A model generated the notes under the pieces. The model did not search any database, was not told the DNA's origin, and worked only from the letters and a program-made list of their open reading frames with translations. The translations under genes were made by a program, and so were the position numbers. A stretch of DNA of 64,000 bases from Polaribacter sp. IC066 (GTDB lineage: Bacteria; Bacteroidota; Bacteroidia; Flavobacteriales; Flavobacteriaceae), in the NCBI RefSeq assembly GCF_007997085.1, contig NZ_VORR01000003.1, forward strand, positions 59,227-123,226, in the 5' to 3' direction. Numbering within the stretch: the stretch's first letter is position 1; each line of letters starts with the position of its first letter. Of the stretch, positions 27,406 to 36,951 are shown piece by piece.

Positions 27406-29640
27406 ATGAAATATATTGTAATTCTTGGGTTTTTATTTTTATCAACCTTTACTTTCGGACAAACAATTACCGGCAAAATAACCACAGAAAATGGTGATGA
27501 AGTACCGTACGCAAATGTGTATTTAAAGAAAACCAAAATCGGCACTTCTTCTGATGAAAATGGTTTTTATGAGCTAAACAAGATTCCTAAAGACAGCTAT
27601 AAATTAATAATTAGTAGTATTGGTTACAAAACAAAATCTATTAAAATTACGATTAACAGTGATCAAAAAATTACCAAAAATATTACTTTACTTGAGGATG
27701 ATTCTTTAAATGAAATTGTAGTTTCTGGTACTTTACGCCCTGTATCAAAAACAAACAGTCCGGTGCCTGTAGAAGTTTATAGTGAAACATTCTTCAAAAA
27801 AAACCCTACCCCTTCTGTTTTTGAATCTTTACAAAATGTAAACGGCGTTCGACCACAACTAAATTGTAATGTTTGTAATACTGGTGATATTCATATTAAT
27901 GGTTTAGAGGGGCCTTATACGTTTGTTTTAATTGACGGAATGCCAATTGTAAGTGGACTTTCTACTGTTTACGGACTAACTGGAATTCCGCAAGCCTTAA
28001 TAGAAAGAGTTGAAATTGTAAAAGGCCCCGCATCTACCCTGTATGGTTCTGAAGCAGTTGGTGGTATTATAAATATAATTACCAAAAAAGCTACAAATGC
28101 CCCTATCTTATCTACGGATGTTATGAGTACTTCTTGGGGAGAAGTGAATACGGATATCAGTATGAGCTACAAAGCATCTGAAAAAGTGCAAGGTTTATTA
28201 GGTGTAAATTATTTTAATTTTCAAAATAGAATTGACAACAACAATGATAATTTTACAGATTTAACGCTTCAAAATCGAATTTCAATTTTTAATAAAATTA
28301 ATATTGAAAGAAAAAGTAATAAGGTTTTTACCATTGCTGGTAGATATATGTATGAAGATCGATGGGGCGGAGAAATGGATTGGGAAAAAGAATTTAGAGG
28401 AGGAAATCAAATTTACGGAGAAAGTATTTATACAAATAGATGGGAAACATTCGGAACGTATGAATTGCCAACATCAGAAGATATTAGTTTTCAGTTTAGT
28501 GCAAATGGTCATTATCAAGATTCTTTTTACGGAGATACTTCTTACGATGCAGAACAGTTAATTGGTTTTGGTCAGTTCATTTACAGTAAACAATTAGGCG
28601 AAAAACACGATTTATTATTAGGTGCAGCATATAGATATACTTTTTATGATGATAATACTTTTGCAACTTTAAATGAAAATGGTGGTGAGAACAACCCTTC
28701 AATCATCCATTTACCAGGTATTTTTGCGCAAGATGAAATTAGTTTGAGTGAACGAAAAAAACTATTGTTAGGTGTTCGTTGGGATCATAATAGTTTGCAC
28801 GGAAATATTTTTTCGCCAAGAGTAAATTATAAATGGAATTCTAAAGACAATTCTAATATTGTAAGAATAAGCGCTGGTAACGGGTTTAGAGTTGCCAATG
28901 TTTTTACAGAAGATCATGCGGCTTTAACAGGTGCAAGAGAAGTTGAATTTGATGGCGAATTAGCGCCAGAAACTTCTTGGAACGCAAACTTAAATTATGT
29001 TAAAAAAATAAACACAGAAAACTCTTTTATCACCATAGACGCAAGTGCTTTTTACACATATTTTAGCAATAGAATTTTACCAGATTACGAAACTGACTCT
29101 AATAAAATTATTTATGCAAATTTAGACGGTTTTTCTGTATCTCAAGGTATTTCTTTAAATACAGACATCACCTTTACCAATGGCTTATCTATAAACGCAG
29201 GTGCTACCTTAATGGATGTTTCTATTACTGAAGATAACATTGAAACAAGACAAATATTAACTGAAAGTTTTAGCGGTGTTTGGTCTATCTCTTACAAGTT
29301 TAATAATAATTTTTCTGTGGATTATACAGGAAATGTTTATGGACCAATGCGACTGCCAGTATTAGGAGAAAATGATTCTAGAGATCCAAATTCGCCTTGG
29401 TTTAGCATTCAGAACATTCAGTTAACAAAAAAATTTAGCAATAGTTGGGAAGTTTATGGCGGTGTAAAAAACCTATTAAACTTTACGCCACCAGCAAACA
29501 GCATTAATGGTGCAAATAATCCTTTTGATACTGGTATTGATACAGAACAAAATCCGGAATTAGCTTTTGACCCAGCCTACATGTTTGCCTCTAACCAAGG
29601 AATTAGAGCTTTTGCTGGTATTCGTTACACACTTTTTTAG
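27406..29640 (+). CDS. TonB-dependent outer-membrane receptor, probably for a metal or metal complex
   Basis: A 744-residue receptor: signal peptide (to FTFGQ, residue 19), a CarboxypepD_reg-like domain (about 20-98), the plug (about 105-235, including VLIDGMPIVSGLSTVYG and VEIVKGPASTLYGSEAVGG) and a 22-strand barrel ending in GIRYTLF. The plug has a pair of cysteines in NCNVCNTGD (153-161), a conserved feature of one receptor subgroup. Its position opposite the DtxR-family gene, with a shared operator, points to metal-controlled uptake feeding the ABC transporter. The ligand cannot be read from the sequence. Confidence 0.93.
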   Translation: MKYIVILGFLFLSTFTFGQTITGKITTENGDEVPYANVYLKKTKIGTSSDENGFYELNKIPKDSYKLIISSIGYKTKSIKITINSDQKITKNITLLEDDSLNEIVVSGTLRPVSKTNSPVPVEVYSETFFKKNPTPSVFESLQNVNGVRPQLNCNVCNTGDIHINGLEGPYTFVLIDGMPIVSGLSTVYGLTGIPQALIERVEIVKGPASTLYGSEAVGGIINIITKKATNAPILSTDVMSTSWGEVNTDISMSYKASEKVQGLLGVNYFNFQNRIDNNNDNFTDLTLQNRISIFNKINIERKSNKVFTIAGRYMYEDRWGGEMDWEKEFRGGNQIYGESIYTNRWETFGTYELPTSEDISFQFSANGHYQDSFYGDTSYDAEQLIGFGQFIYSKQLGEKHDLLLGAAYRYTFYDDNTFATLNENGGENNPSIIHLPGIFAQDEISLSERKKLLLGVRWDHNSLHGNIFSPRVNYKWNSKDNSNIVRISAGNGFRVANVFTEDHAALTGAREVEFDGELAPETSWNANLNYVKKINTENSFITIDASAFYTYFSNRILPDYETDSNKIIYANLDGFSVSQGISLNTDITFTNGLSINAGATLMDVSITEDNIETRQILTESFSGVWSISYKFNNNFSVDYTGNVYGPMRLPVLGENDSRDPNSPWFSIQNIQLTKKFSNSWEVYGGVKNLLNFTPPANSINGANNPFDTGIDTEQNPELAFDPAYMFASNQGIRAFAGIRYTLF

Positions 29641-29673
29641 TACTTTTATAAAACATAAATATATTTTTTGTTG

Positions 29674-30159
29674 ATGAAAAAACTCTTAATTCTTACTATT
29701 TTTTTGGGAAAATTGGCCATATTTTCTCAATCTGAAAAAAGTGAATTAAGGGTTTTTACTTTTGAAGAAGTTGAGAAGTTACAGCAACAAAAAGCAAAAC
29801 CAATCGTAGTTTTTATGCACACAGATTGGTGTAAAATTTGCTTCGGAATGAAACAAAATACTTTTAAAGATCAAGAAGTTATTCGTATTTTAAATGAACA
29901 ATTTTATTTTGTAAAATTGAATGGTGAAGAAAAAAAAGACATCTTTTTTTTAGGTAAAAAATTCGTGTACAAACCTTCTGGAGCTAAAACAGGAACTCAT
30001 GAACTGGCTAAAGAGTTAGCATCCATAAATAATAAAATTCAGTATCCTACAACGACCATCTTAAATACCAATTTAGAGATAGCCTTTCAAATAAATACTT
30101 ATATCAACAGTAAAAACATGTATTTCATTTTAGAAAAAACACTTCTCACTAAAAATTAA
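29674..30159 (+). CDS. Thioredoxin-like secreted protein
   Basis: A 161-residue protein started at the ATG at 29674 (MKKLLILTIFLGKLAIFSQ, a signal peptide); two in-frame TTG codons just before it were not used. A thioredoxin fold is indicated by VFMHTDWCKICFGMKQ with the redox pair Cys53-Cys56 and the cis-Pro region QYPTTTIL. It lies 33 bp downstream of the TonB receptor gene and likely shares its mRNA. It may maintain the cysteine pair of the receptor plug; that link is inferred from context. Confidence 0.85.
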   Translation: MKKLLILTIFLGKLAIFSQSEKSELRVFTFEEVEKLQQQKAKPIVVFMHTDWCKICFGMKQNTFKDQEVIRILNEQFYFVKLNGEEKKDIFFLGKKFVYKPSGAKTGTHELAKELASINNKIQYPTTTILNTNLEIAFQINTYINSKNMYFILEKTLLTKN

Positions 30160-30749
30160 TGTTTCCGATCCCAAATACGTTTTCGCCTTTCTCCTGCATT
30201 TGAACCCACATCTAAATTAAAAATAACTCCAGCAAGACCCTGAAAATGAGTCGCCATAGATTCTGAATCAGCAGAAACATTTTTATAAATTAACCTTCCT
30301 GTAAGACCAAATCTATCGGTAAGCCAAAGAATACCTCCACCCATAAAATTTAAACTTAGAGATCCTTGCGGATCTGGTGTAGTTGTAGCGCCAGAAATAT
30401 ATCCTGCACCGATTCCAACAAACGGATAAATATTAAAAAAAAGTTCAGGAAGATCGTAACTTAAATAAGCATCAAGCGCTGAGTACGGGAATGCATTCCC
30501 ACCTTTAATAATTTCTACCATTTCAAAGGTATAAATCAAATCTATAGAAAGATTTTTACCTATTTTTCGACTCACCTGTAAACTTGGAAATTGTGAGTTT
30601 ACATTATCCTTAACTTTTCTAATTCCATCTTTGTTAAAAAATACTACAGAAGCATTAAAACCAACAGACCATTTCTTATCGTTATGCTGTGCATTCATAG
30701 ACAACACGCAAAAAAGTAAAAGAAATATTCTAAATAGTTTCTTTTTCAT
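30156..30749 (-). CDS. Outer-membrane beta-barrel-like protein, hypothetical
   Basis: Started at the ATG at 30747-30749, which gives MKKKLFRIFLLLFCVLSMNAQ, a typical signal peptide. The 197-residue product has alternating strands with Gly/aromatic patterns (WSVGFNASVVFF, LSIDLIYTFEM, IYPFVGIGAGYISG, LGLAGVIFNLDV-like end) and resembles small eight-stranded barrels of the OmpW/OmpX kind, but I recognise no specific family. Its stop overlaps the stop of the convergent thioredoxin-like gene by 4 bp. Confidence 0.7.
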   Translation of the reverse strand: MKKKLFRIFLLLFCVLSMNAQHNDKKWSVGFNASVVFFNKDGIRKVKDNVNSQFPSLQVSRKIGKNLSIDLIYTFEMVEIIKGGNAFPYSALDAYLSYDLPELFFNIYPFVGIGAGYISGATTTPDPQGSLSLNFMGGGILWLTDRFGLTGRLIYKNVSADSESMATHFQGLAGVIFNLDVGSNAGERRKRIWDRKH

Positions 30750-30891
30750 GTCGTAACACTTTAGGTTTAAACCGTACGAACAATTATTTAGGGGTGTATT
30801 TGATTGCATAAAAAATAAGCACTTTTTCTACAAATATATTGTATTCTTTAATAAAAGAATTTTGTTTGTGGTTTTTTGTTGCATAAGATGG

Positions 30892-30899
30892 TACATTTG
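30892..30899 (+). promoter_or_regulatory. -7 promoter element of mfd; it decides the start
   Basis: TACATTTG matches TAnnTTTG, with a TTTG at 30865-30868. A transcript would begin near 30905, so an mfd start at 30862 is impossible and the TTG at 30916 is preferred. Confidence 0.55.
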
Positions 30900-30915
30900 C
30901 AGAAAATATTTCAAA

Positions 30916-33900
30916 TTGAGTAAGCAGAATATTGTAAATCAATATCAAAAATCTGCCTATATTTCGCAGATAATTAAAGTACTTCAACAAAAGAAAAACT
31001 ATTTTCAAATAAAGAATTTAGTTGGCTCTTCATTGTCTTTTGTGATTTCAGAAACGTTTAAAAAAGTAGACAAACCTTACCTCTTAATCTTTAACGATAA
31101 AGAAGAAGCGGCTTATTACTTAAATGATTTAGAGCAACTTTTAAGTGATAAAAATGTTCTTTTTTACCCTAGTTCTTACCGACGACCCTACCAATTAGAT
31201 GAAACCGACAACGCCAACGTTTTATTGCGTGCAGAAGTTTTAAATAGAATTAATTCCAGGAAAAAACCTGCAGTAATCGTTACGTATCCAGCCGCTTTAT
31301 TTGAAAAGGTGGTCACTAAAAAAGAACTAGAAAAAAACACCTTAAAAGTGGCTCTTGGTGATCACTTGTCATTAGATTTTGTGAATGAAGTGCTGTTCGA
31401 ATACAAGTTTAAACGCGTAGATTTTGTTACTGAACCCGGAGATTTCTCGGTGAGAGGTGGTATTATAGATGTTTTTTCTTTTTCTAATGATGAACCTTAT
31501 AGAATAGAATTTTTTGGTGATGAGATAGACAGTATTCGCTCTTTTGATGTAGAAACGCAACTCTCTACCGAGAAACTGAAAAAAGTTTCTATAATGCCCA
31601 ATGTAGAGAATAAAACCTTGCAAGAAAGTAGAGAAAGTTTCTTAAAATACATCGCTTCGAACACCATTGTATTTACAAAAAATATCGATTTATTAGTTGG
31701 GAATCTAGATAAATTCTTTCAAAAAGCAGAAGAAGCTTTCAACGATTTATCCAAAGAAATAAACCATGCAAAACCCAATGAGTTGTTTTGCGATGGCAAT
31801 TTTATTAAAGATCAATTACAAGATTTTTCTTTAGTTAATTTTGGTGCAGACAATACATATAACGAGACAACAACTTCTGAAAAGATAACCTTTAACACCA
31901 TTCCGCAACCCTCTTTTAACAAACAATTTGATTTGTTAATTGAAAATTTAGAAGAATACCATAAAGGAGGTTTTACAAATTATATTTTCTGTGCAAACGA
32001 GCAACAAGCACAACGTTTTCATGATATTTTTGACGACGCTGTGCAAGAAGTGCATTATGAAACTGTTGTTTTTCCATTATATCAGGGTTTTGTAGATGTT
32101 GATAATAAGTTGGTTTGTTATACCGATCATCAGATTTTTGACCGGTATCATAAGTTCCGATTAAAAAATGGCTACGCTAAAAAGCAAGCCATCACTTTAC
32201 AAGAATTAAATAAGCTTGAAATAGGCGATTATGTAACACACATGGATCATGGAATTGGAAGATTTGGTGGTTTGCAAAAAATTGATGTTCAAGGAAGAAA
32301 ACAAGAAGCCATTAAATTGGTGTATGGAGAAAGAGATATTTTATATGTTAGTATTCATTCACTTCATAAGATTTCTAAATTTAGTGGAAAAGACGGTAAA
32401 GCACCTAAAATTTATAAATTAGGATCTGGTGCTTGGAAAAAAATAAAACAAAAAACAAAAGCAAGAGTTAAACATATTGCGTTTAATTTAATTCAATTAT
32501 ATGCCAAAAGAAAGTTACAAAAAGGCTTTGCATTTGGCCCAGACACGCATATTCAGCATGAACTAGAAGGTAGCTTTATGTATGAAGATACGCCTGATCA
32601 GTTTACCTCTACACAAGATGTGAAGAATGATATGGAAAAAGAGCAGCCCATGGACAGATTAGTCTGTGGTGATGTTGGTTTCGGAAAAACAGAAGTTGCC
32701 GTAAGAGCTGCTTTTAAGGCTGTTGATAACGGTAAACAAGTGGCAATTTTAGTTCCAACAACCATTTTAGCTTTTCAACATTATAAAACATTTACAGAAC
32801 GTTTAAAAGATTTTCCTGTAAGAATTGATTATTTAAACAGATTTAGAACTGCAAAACAAAGAACGGAAGCCATAAATGGCGTAAATGACGGCTCTGTCGA
32901 TATTATTATTGGTACACACCAGTTAACAAATAAACGTTTACAATTTAAAAATTTAGGACTTTTAATTATTGATGAAGAGCAAAAATTTGGGGTTGCTGTA
33001 AAAGACAAATTAAAAACTTTAAAAGAAAATGTTGATACATTAACATTGACGGCAACACCAATTCCGAGAACTTTGCAGTTTAGTTTAATGGCGGCAAGAG
33101 ATTTATCAGTCATAAAAACTCCACCACCAAACAGACACCCTATAGAGAGTAATGTGATTCGTTTTTCTGAAGAAATAATTCGTGATGCTGTTTCTTATGA
33201 AATTTCTAGAGGCGGACAAGTTTTCTTTATTCATAATAGAATTGAGAATATTAAAGAAGTTGCTGGTATGTTGCAAAGATTAGTTCCGTATGCAAATATT
33301 GGCATTGGTCATGGACAAATGGAAGGCAAAAAGCTAGAGGGTTTAATGCTGGGCTTTATGAACAATGAATTTGATATTTTGGTATCTACCACCATTGTAG
33401 AAAGCGGATTAGATGTGCCAAATGCAAACACCATTTTTATTAATAATGCGAATAATTTTGGCTTATCAGATTTGCATCAAATGCGAGGTAGAGTTGGTCG
33501 TTCTAATAAAAAAGCATTCTGTTATTTTATTACCCCTCCATATCATATGATGACGGACGATGCCAGAAAACGTATTGAAGCCTTAATTTTATTTTCTGAT
33601 TTAGGAAGCGGCATTAACATTGCCATGAAAGATTTAGAAATTCGTGGCGCAGGAGATTTATTAGGTGGCGAACAAAGCGGATTTATCAACGACATTGGCT
33701 TTGATACCTATCAAAAAATATTACAAGAAGCTATCGAAGAACTAAAAGAAAATGAGTTTAAGGAACTCTACCCTACAGACGATTCTAAACCAAAAGAGTT
33801 TGTAAAAGAAGTTACGATTGATACCGATTTTGAGATTTTATTTCCAGATGATTATATCAATTCTATTACTGAAAGATTGGCTTTGTATAGCAAATTAGGT

Positions 33901-34260
33901 GAACTTGTAAATGAAGCTGAATTGCAAACTTTTGAAACTGAAATTATTGATCGCTTTGGAGAAATTCCTACTCAAGTTGAAGATTTACTAGATTCTGTGA
34001 GAATAAAATGGTTGGCGAAAGAACTAGGTTTAGATAAAATTATTTTAAAACAAAAAAGAATGATTGGTTATTTTGTAGCTGATCAACAAAGTGAATTTTA
34101 CCAAACTACCTCTTTTTCTAGAATGTTAAAATATGTGCAACAGAATTCTAAAAGTTGTGTCATGAAAGAAAAAGAAACTAAAAACGGATTGCGATTATTA
34201 ATCACTTTTATTAGAATTGATACTGTAAAAACAGCTTTAGGAATCTTGCAAAAAGTATAA
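30916..34260 (+). CDS. mfd: Transcription-repair coupling factor
   Basis: Mfd displaces RNA polymerase stalled at DNA lesions and recruits UvrA. The 1114-residue protein has the UvrB-like N-terminal domain (NDKEEAAYYLNDLEQL, DFSVRGGIIDVF), the CarD-like polymerase-interaction domain (LEIGDYVTHMDHGIGRFGG), the RecG-like translocase with Walker A CGDVGFGKTEVAVRAAFKA, LLIIDEEQKFGV and TATPIPRTLQFSL, and the C-terminal regulatory domain. I start it at TTG 30916 (SKQNIVNQYQ), because the longer frame to 30862 reads through the promoter and has an unlike N-terminus. Confidence 0.96.
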   Translation: MSKQNIVNQYQKSAYISQIIKVLQQKKNYFQIKNLVGSSLSFVISETFKKVDKPYLLIFNDKEEAAYYLNDLEQLLSDKNVLFYPSSYRRPYQLDETDNANVLLRAEVLNRINSRKKPAVIVTYPAALFEKVVTKKELEKNTLKVALGDHLSLDFVNEVLFEYKFKRVDFVTEPGDFSVRGGIIDVFSFSNDEPYRIEFFGDEIDSIRSFDVETQLSTEKLKKVSIMPNVENKTLQESRESFLKYIASNTIVFTKNIDLLVGNLDKFFQKAEEAFNDLSKEINHAKPNELFCDGNFIKDQLQDFSLVNFGADNTYNETTTSEKITFNTIPQPSFNKQFDLLIENLEEYHKGGFTNYIFCANEQQAQRFHDIFDDAVQEVHYETVVFPLYQGFVDVDNKLVCYTDHQIFDRYHKFRLKNGYAKKQAITLQELNKLEIGDYVTHMDHGIGRFGGLQKIDVQGRKQEAIKLVYGERDILYVSIHSLHKISKFSGKDGKAPKIYKLGSGAWKKIKQKTKARVKHIAFNLIQLYAKRKLQKGFAFGPDTHIQHELEGSFMYEDTPDQFTSTQDVKNDMEKEQPMDRLVCGDVGFGKTEVAVRAAFKAVDNGKQVAILVPTTILAFQHYKTFTERLKDFPVRIDYLNRFRTAKQRTEAINGVNDGSVDIIIGTHQLTNKRLQFKNLGLLIIDEEQKFGVAVKDKLKTLKENVDTLTLTATPIPRTLQFSLMAARDLSVIKTPPPNRHPIESNVIRFSEEIIRDAVSYEISRGGQVFFIHNRIENIKEVAGMLQRLVPYANIGIGHGQMEGKKLEGLMLGFMNNEFDILVSTTIVESGLDVPNANTIFINNANNFGLSDLHQMRGRVGRSNKKAFCYFITPPYHMMTDDARKRIEALILFSDLGSGINIAMKDLEIRGAGDLLGGEQSGFINDIGFDTYQKILQEAIEELKENEFKELYPTDDSKPKEFVKEVTIDTDFEILFPDDYINSITERLALYSKLGELVNEAELQTFETEIIDRFGEIPTQVEDLLDSVRIKWLAKELGLDKIILKQKRMIGYFVADQQSEFYQTTSFSRMLKYVQQNSKSCVMKEKETKNGLRLLITFIRIDTVKTALGILQKV

Positions 34261-34261
34261 A

Positions 34262-34804
34262 ATGGCTTCAATATTTGGGCATGCGTTTGTTGCTGTTGCG
34301 TTAGGAAAAAGTTTTTCTAAACCGCAACAAACTTCGGAATTATTTCTACTCGCTGTTCTTTGCGCAGTTATTCCTGATGCAGATGTTATTGGTTTTTATT
34401 TTGATATTTCTTATGGCAGTTTTTGGGGTCATAGAGGGTTTTCACATTCCTTTGTGTTTGCCTTGTTTTTTGGTGTTTTGATTGCTTTTATTTTCTACAA
34501 ACAACATTTCTTATCTAAAAAAGGAATCCTTTTAATGTTTTTTTTCTTTCTGTGCACAGCTTCTCATTCAATTTTAGATGCCATGACCACTGGAGGAAAA
34601 GGAGTTGCTTTTTTTTCTCCTTTTAATGATACTCGTTATTTTTTTTCTTGGAGACCCATTAAAGTTTCACCCATCTGTATTGCTCGCTTTTTTAGTGAAA
34701 GAGGATTAAAAGTAATTTTTAGTGAACTTATTTGGATTGGAATCCCGGGAACCATCTATATTCTAATTACTTTTCTAATACAAAAAAACAGAAAAAAACC
34801 ATAA
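34262..34804 (+). CDS. YdjM/DUF457-type membrane protein, putative metal-dependent hydrolase
   Basis: A 180-residue integral membrane protein with about five helices. The family markers are the N-terminal FGHAFVAVALG, PDADVIGFYF, and WGHRGFSHSF, followed by HSILDAMTTGGKG; the His and Asp residues lie at the membrane face and could hold a metal. The family includes LexA-regulated YdjM of E. coli; the activity is unproven. The gene starts 1 bp after the mfd stop and its own stop overlaps the start of the EamA gene, so all three are probably co-transcribed. Confidence 0.82.
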   Translation: MASIFGHAFVAVALGKSFSKPQQTSELFLLAVLCAVIPDADVIGFYFDISYGSFWGHRGFSHSFVFALFFGVLIAFIFYKQHFLSKKGILLMFFFFLCTASHSILDAMTTGGKGVAFFSPFNDTRYFFSWRPIKVSPICIARFFSERGLKVIFSELIWIGIPGTIYILITFLIQKNRKKP

Positions 34805-35661
34805 TGCAAAACGCCAACTTTAAAAATATTTCTAGCTTACTATTCGCCACACTATTTATCAGTACCTCTGGAGTATTAGGCAAATATATAGCCATGCCTG
34901 TAGAAGCAATTGTTTGGTTTCGATCTGCATTTGCTTTTGTCTTTATTTATGGTTTCTGTAAGTTTACCAAAGTAGATTTAAAAATAAAAGCTAAAAAAGA
35001 TTGGATTCCTTTTTTGTTGAGCGCCCTTTTTATGGCGGGTCATTGGCTTACGTACTTTTTTGCTTTAAAACTCTCTAGTGTTGCCATAGGAATGTTGTCT
35101 TTATTTACTTTTCCTATTATTACCGCTTTTTTAGAACCACTTTTTTCTAAATCGAAATTTGATCCTGTTTATATTTTTCTCGGAATTTTAGTATTGACTG
35201 GACTCTATATTTTAGCACCAGAATTCACGTTAGAAAGTGACGAATTGAAAGGTATTTTATTGGGTATAGTCTCTGCAGTTTGTTATTCTTTGCGAATTTT
35301 AATCTTAAAACAGCATGTTACTAATTATAACGGAAGTATGCTCATGTTGTATCAAACAGCAATCATTACTATTATTTTGGCTCCTGTTTTATTTTATGTT
35401 GATGTTTCAGGATTCCAGAGTCAGTTTCCTTATTTAATTTTACTTGCGGTTTTAACGACTGCCATTGGTCATACTATGATGGTAAAATCTCTGCAGCATT
35501 TTTCTGCGGCTACCGCAACGATTATCAGCAGTATTCAACCAATTTTCGGAATTATAATTGCTTTTTTTGTTGTGAATGAAATTCCTACTTGGAATACTTT
35601 TTGGGGCGGAAGTTTAATTTTATTAACGGTTGTTATAGAGAGTTTTAGAGTTAAAAAATAA
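34804..35661 (+). CDS. EamA-family (drug/metabolite) transporter
   Basis: Started at the ATG at 34804, which shares a base with the previous stop (TAATG) and gives MQNANFKNISSLLFATLFIS. The 285-residue protein has ten predicted helices in two EamA halves; the family pattern is seen in IVWFRSAFAFVFIYGF and, in the second half, IGHTMMVKSLQHFSAATATI followed by SSIQPIFGIIIAF. Such proteins export or exchange small metabolites, and the substrate cannot be predicted here. Confidence 0.9.
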   Translation: MQNANFKNISSLLFATLFISTSGVLGKYIAMPVEAIVWFRSAFAFVFIYGFCKFTKVDLKIKAKKDWIPFLLSALFMAGHWLTYFFALKLSSVAIGMLSLFTFPIITAFLEPLFSKSKFDPVYIFLGILVLTGLYILAPEFTLESDELKGILLGIVSAVCYSLRILILKQHVTNYNGSMLMLYQTAIITIILAPVLFYVDVSGFQSQFPYLILLAVLTTAIGHTMMVKSLQHFSAATATIISSIQPIFGIIIAFFVVNEIPTWNTFWGGSLILLTVVIESFRVKK

Positions 35662-35724
35662 AGTTATTTAACAAAATTTTAACCCTGGCATCTTCTTTGA
35701 TTTCAAGTATAAAAACTTAAAACT

Positions 35725-36652
35725 ATGAACTCAAAGTTTAAAATTACCATTCCTAAACCTTGTCACGAAAACTAGAACGCAATGACACCAAAAGATAAAG
35801 GTAAGTTTTGCGGTTCATGTTCAAAAACAGTAGTTGATTTTACACACAGATTTCCTAAAGAAATTCAGAATTTTATTCTTGAGAATAAAAAGGAGCGTAT
35901 TTGTGGCCATTTCTATAAAAAACAGTTAGACACGATTATTATTGAAATACCTCAAATAACTTTTCATCAACAATTATCATTTCAAAAATTATTTGTTTTG
36001 ATTTTATTCTTTGTTATGGGAACAACACTTTTTAGTTGCCAATATTCTGAAGGAAAGAAACAGAAAATTAAAAACGTAATTATAAAAGATTCTCTAAACT
36101 TAACTGAAGATAAATTAGATTTTATTATTCCTATTAAAAATACAATTAACTCTCATAAAATAGACACAAACCGGATAATTGTTCCAAGCTCATTTCCTGA
36201 AAATATAATCGTGGGAAAGGCACCAATAAATGTTATTGAAGGAATTATTGCGTTGGATTACGAGACTGAAGAAATTGGTTTTATCAGCATAGAAGAACCT
36301 CCAAGATTTAAAAAATCTAAAAATTTATCCACAAAAAATGCTAAAAAAGATTTTGATTCAAGAATGAAAAAATTCGTTGAAGAAAACTTTGATAAAAACC
36401 TTCATTAAAACTTCAATTTATCTGTTAGAAAATATACACACAGCTTATAATTGATAAGAAAGGGAATCTATCTGATATAAAAATAAGAGCACCTCACCCA
36501 AGCTTGAGAAAAGAAATTAAAGAAATGCTTCAAAAACTACCACAATTTATCCCAGGAAAACACGGAAAAGAAACTGTAAAACAAAATACAACTTGCCTGT
36601 TTCTTTTGAAGTTGATTCCTCTCTTAAAGTTCGGAATTATCTAGACAACTAA
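35725..36652 (+). pseudogene. Decayed envelope protein gene: Cys-rich N-terminal domain, membrane helix, TonB-type C-terminus
   Basis: The frame opens with ATG at 35725 (MNSKFKITIPKPCHEN) and meets TAG at codon 17, exactly where relatives have Trp (CHENWNxMTP). It then continues MTPKDKGKFCGSCSKTVVDF through a membrane helix (about 35985-36040) to a TAA at 36406-36408. Beyond it, in a shifted frame, IIDKKGNLSDIKIRAPHPSL and LPQFIPGKHG are clear TonB C-terminal motifs (about 36449-36590), and a further shift gives PVSFEVDSSLKVRNYLDN to a stop at 36650-36652. Two nonsense changes and two frameshifts mark this as a decaying energy-transducer-like gene. Reinitiation at 35782 could still give a 208-residue product. 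Confidence 0.8.
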
Positions 36653-36951
36653 ACTTTCAATGTATTCTCAAAAATAAAAACTTTAAAACCTAAAAAGAAC
36701 TCATAAATCAACTTTAATAAAATAAATCTGTAAACCCTTTTTCGTTACCATAAAAAACTAGCAAACAAGTTTAGCCATGATTGCAATGGCATCCTTTTTA
36801 TGCTCAACTGGTTTCTGTGTTTTTCGTGAACCCTCAAAACATTTATAGTTACTTAAAAATGCTGATCAAAAATTAAGCATAAAAAGATATAATGAAAAGC
36901 ATGAAATAGCTTCAAAAAAAAATTAAAAATTGATCTTTACAATGCTGATTA
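36653..36951. other. Intergenic, possibly more gene remnants
   Basis: No intact gene. A short plus-strand stretch from about 36777 (MIAMASFLCSTGFCVF) could be a worn membrane-helix segment of a second gene like the preceding pseudogene, but it is broken within about 20 codons and I cannot confirm it. Confidence 0.35.

Noticed and set aside
30862..30915. An N-terminal extension of Mfd (starting MFVVFCCIRW)
   Set aside because: It lies upstream of and across the probable promoter and does not resemble the Mfd N-terminus.
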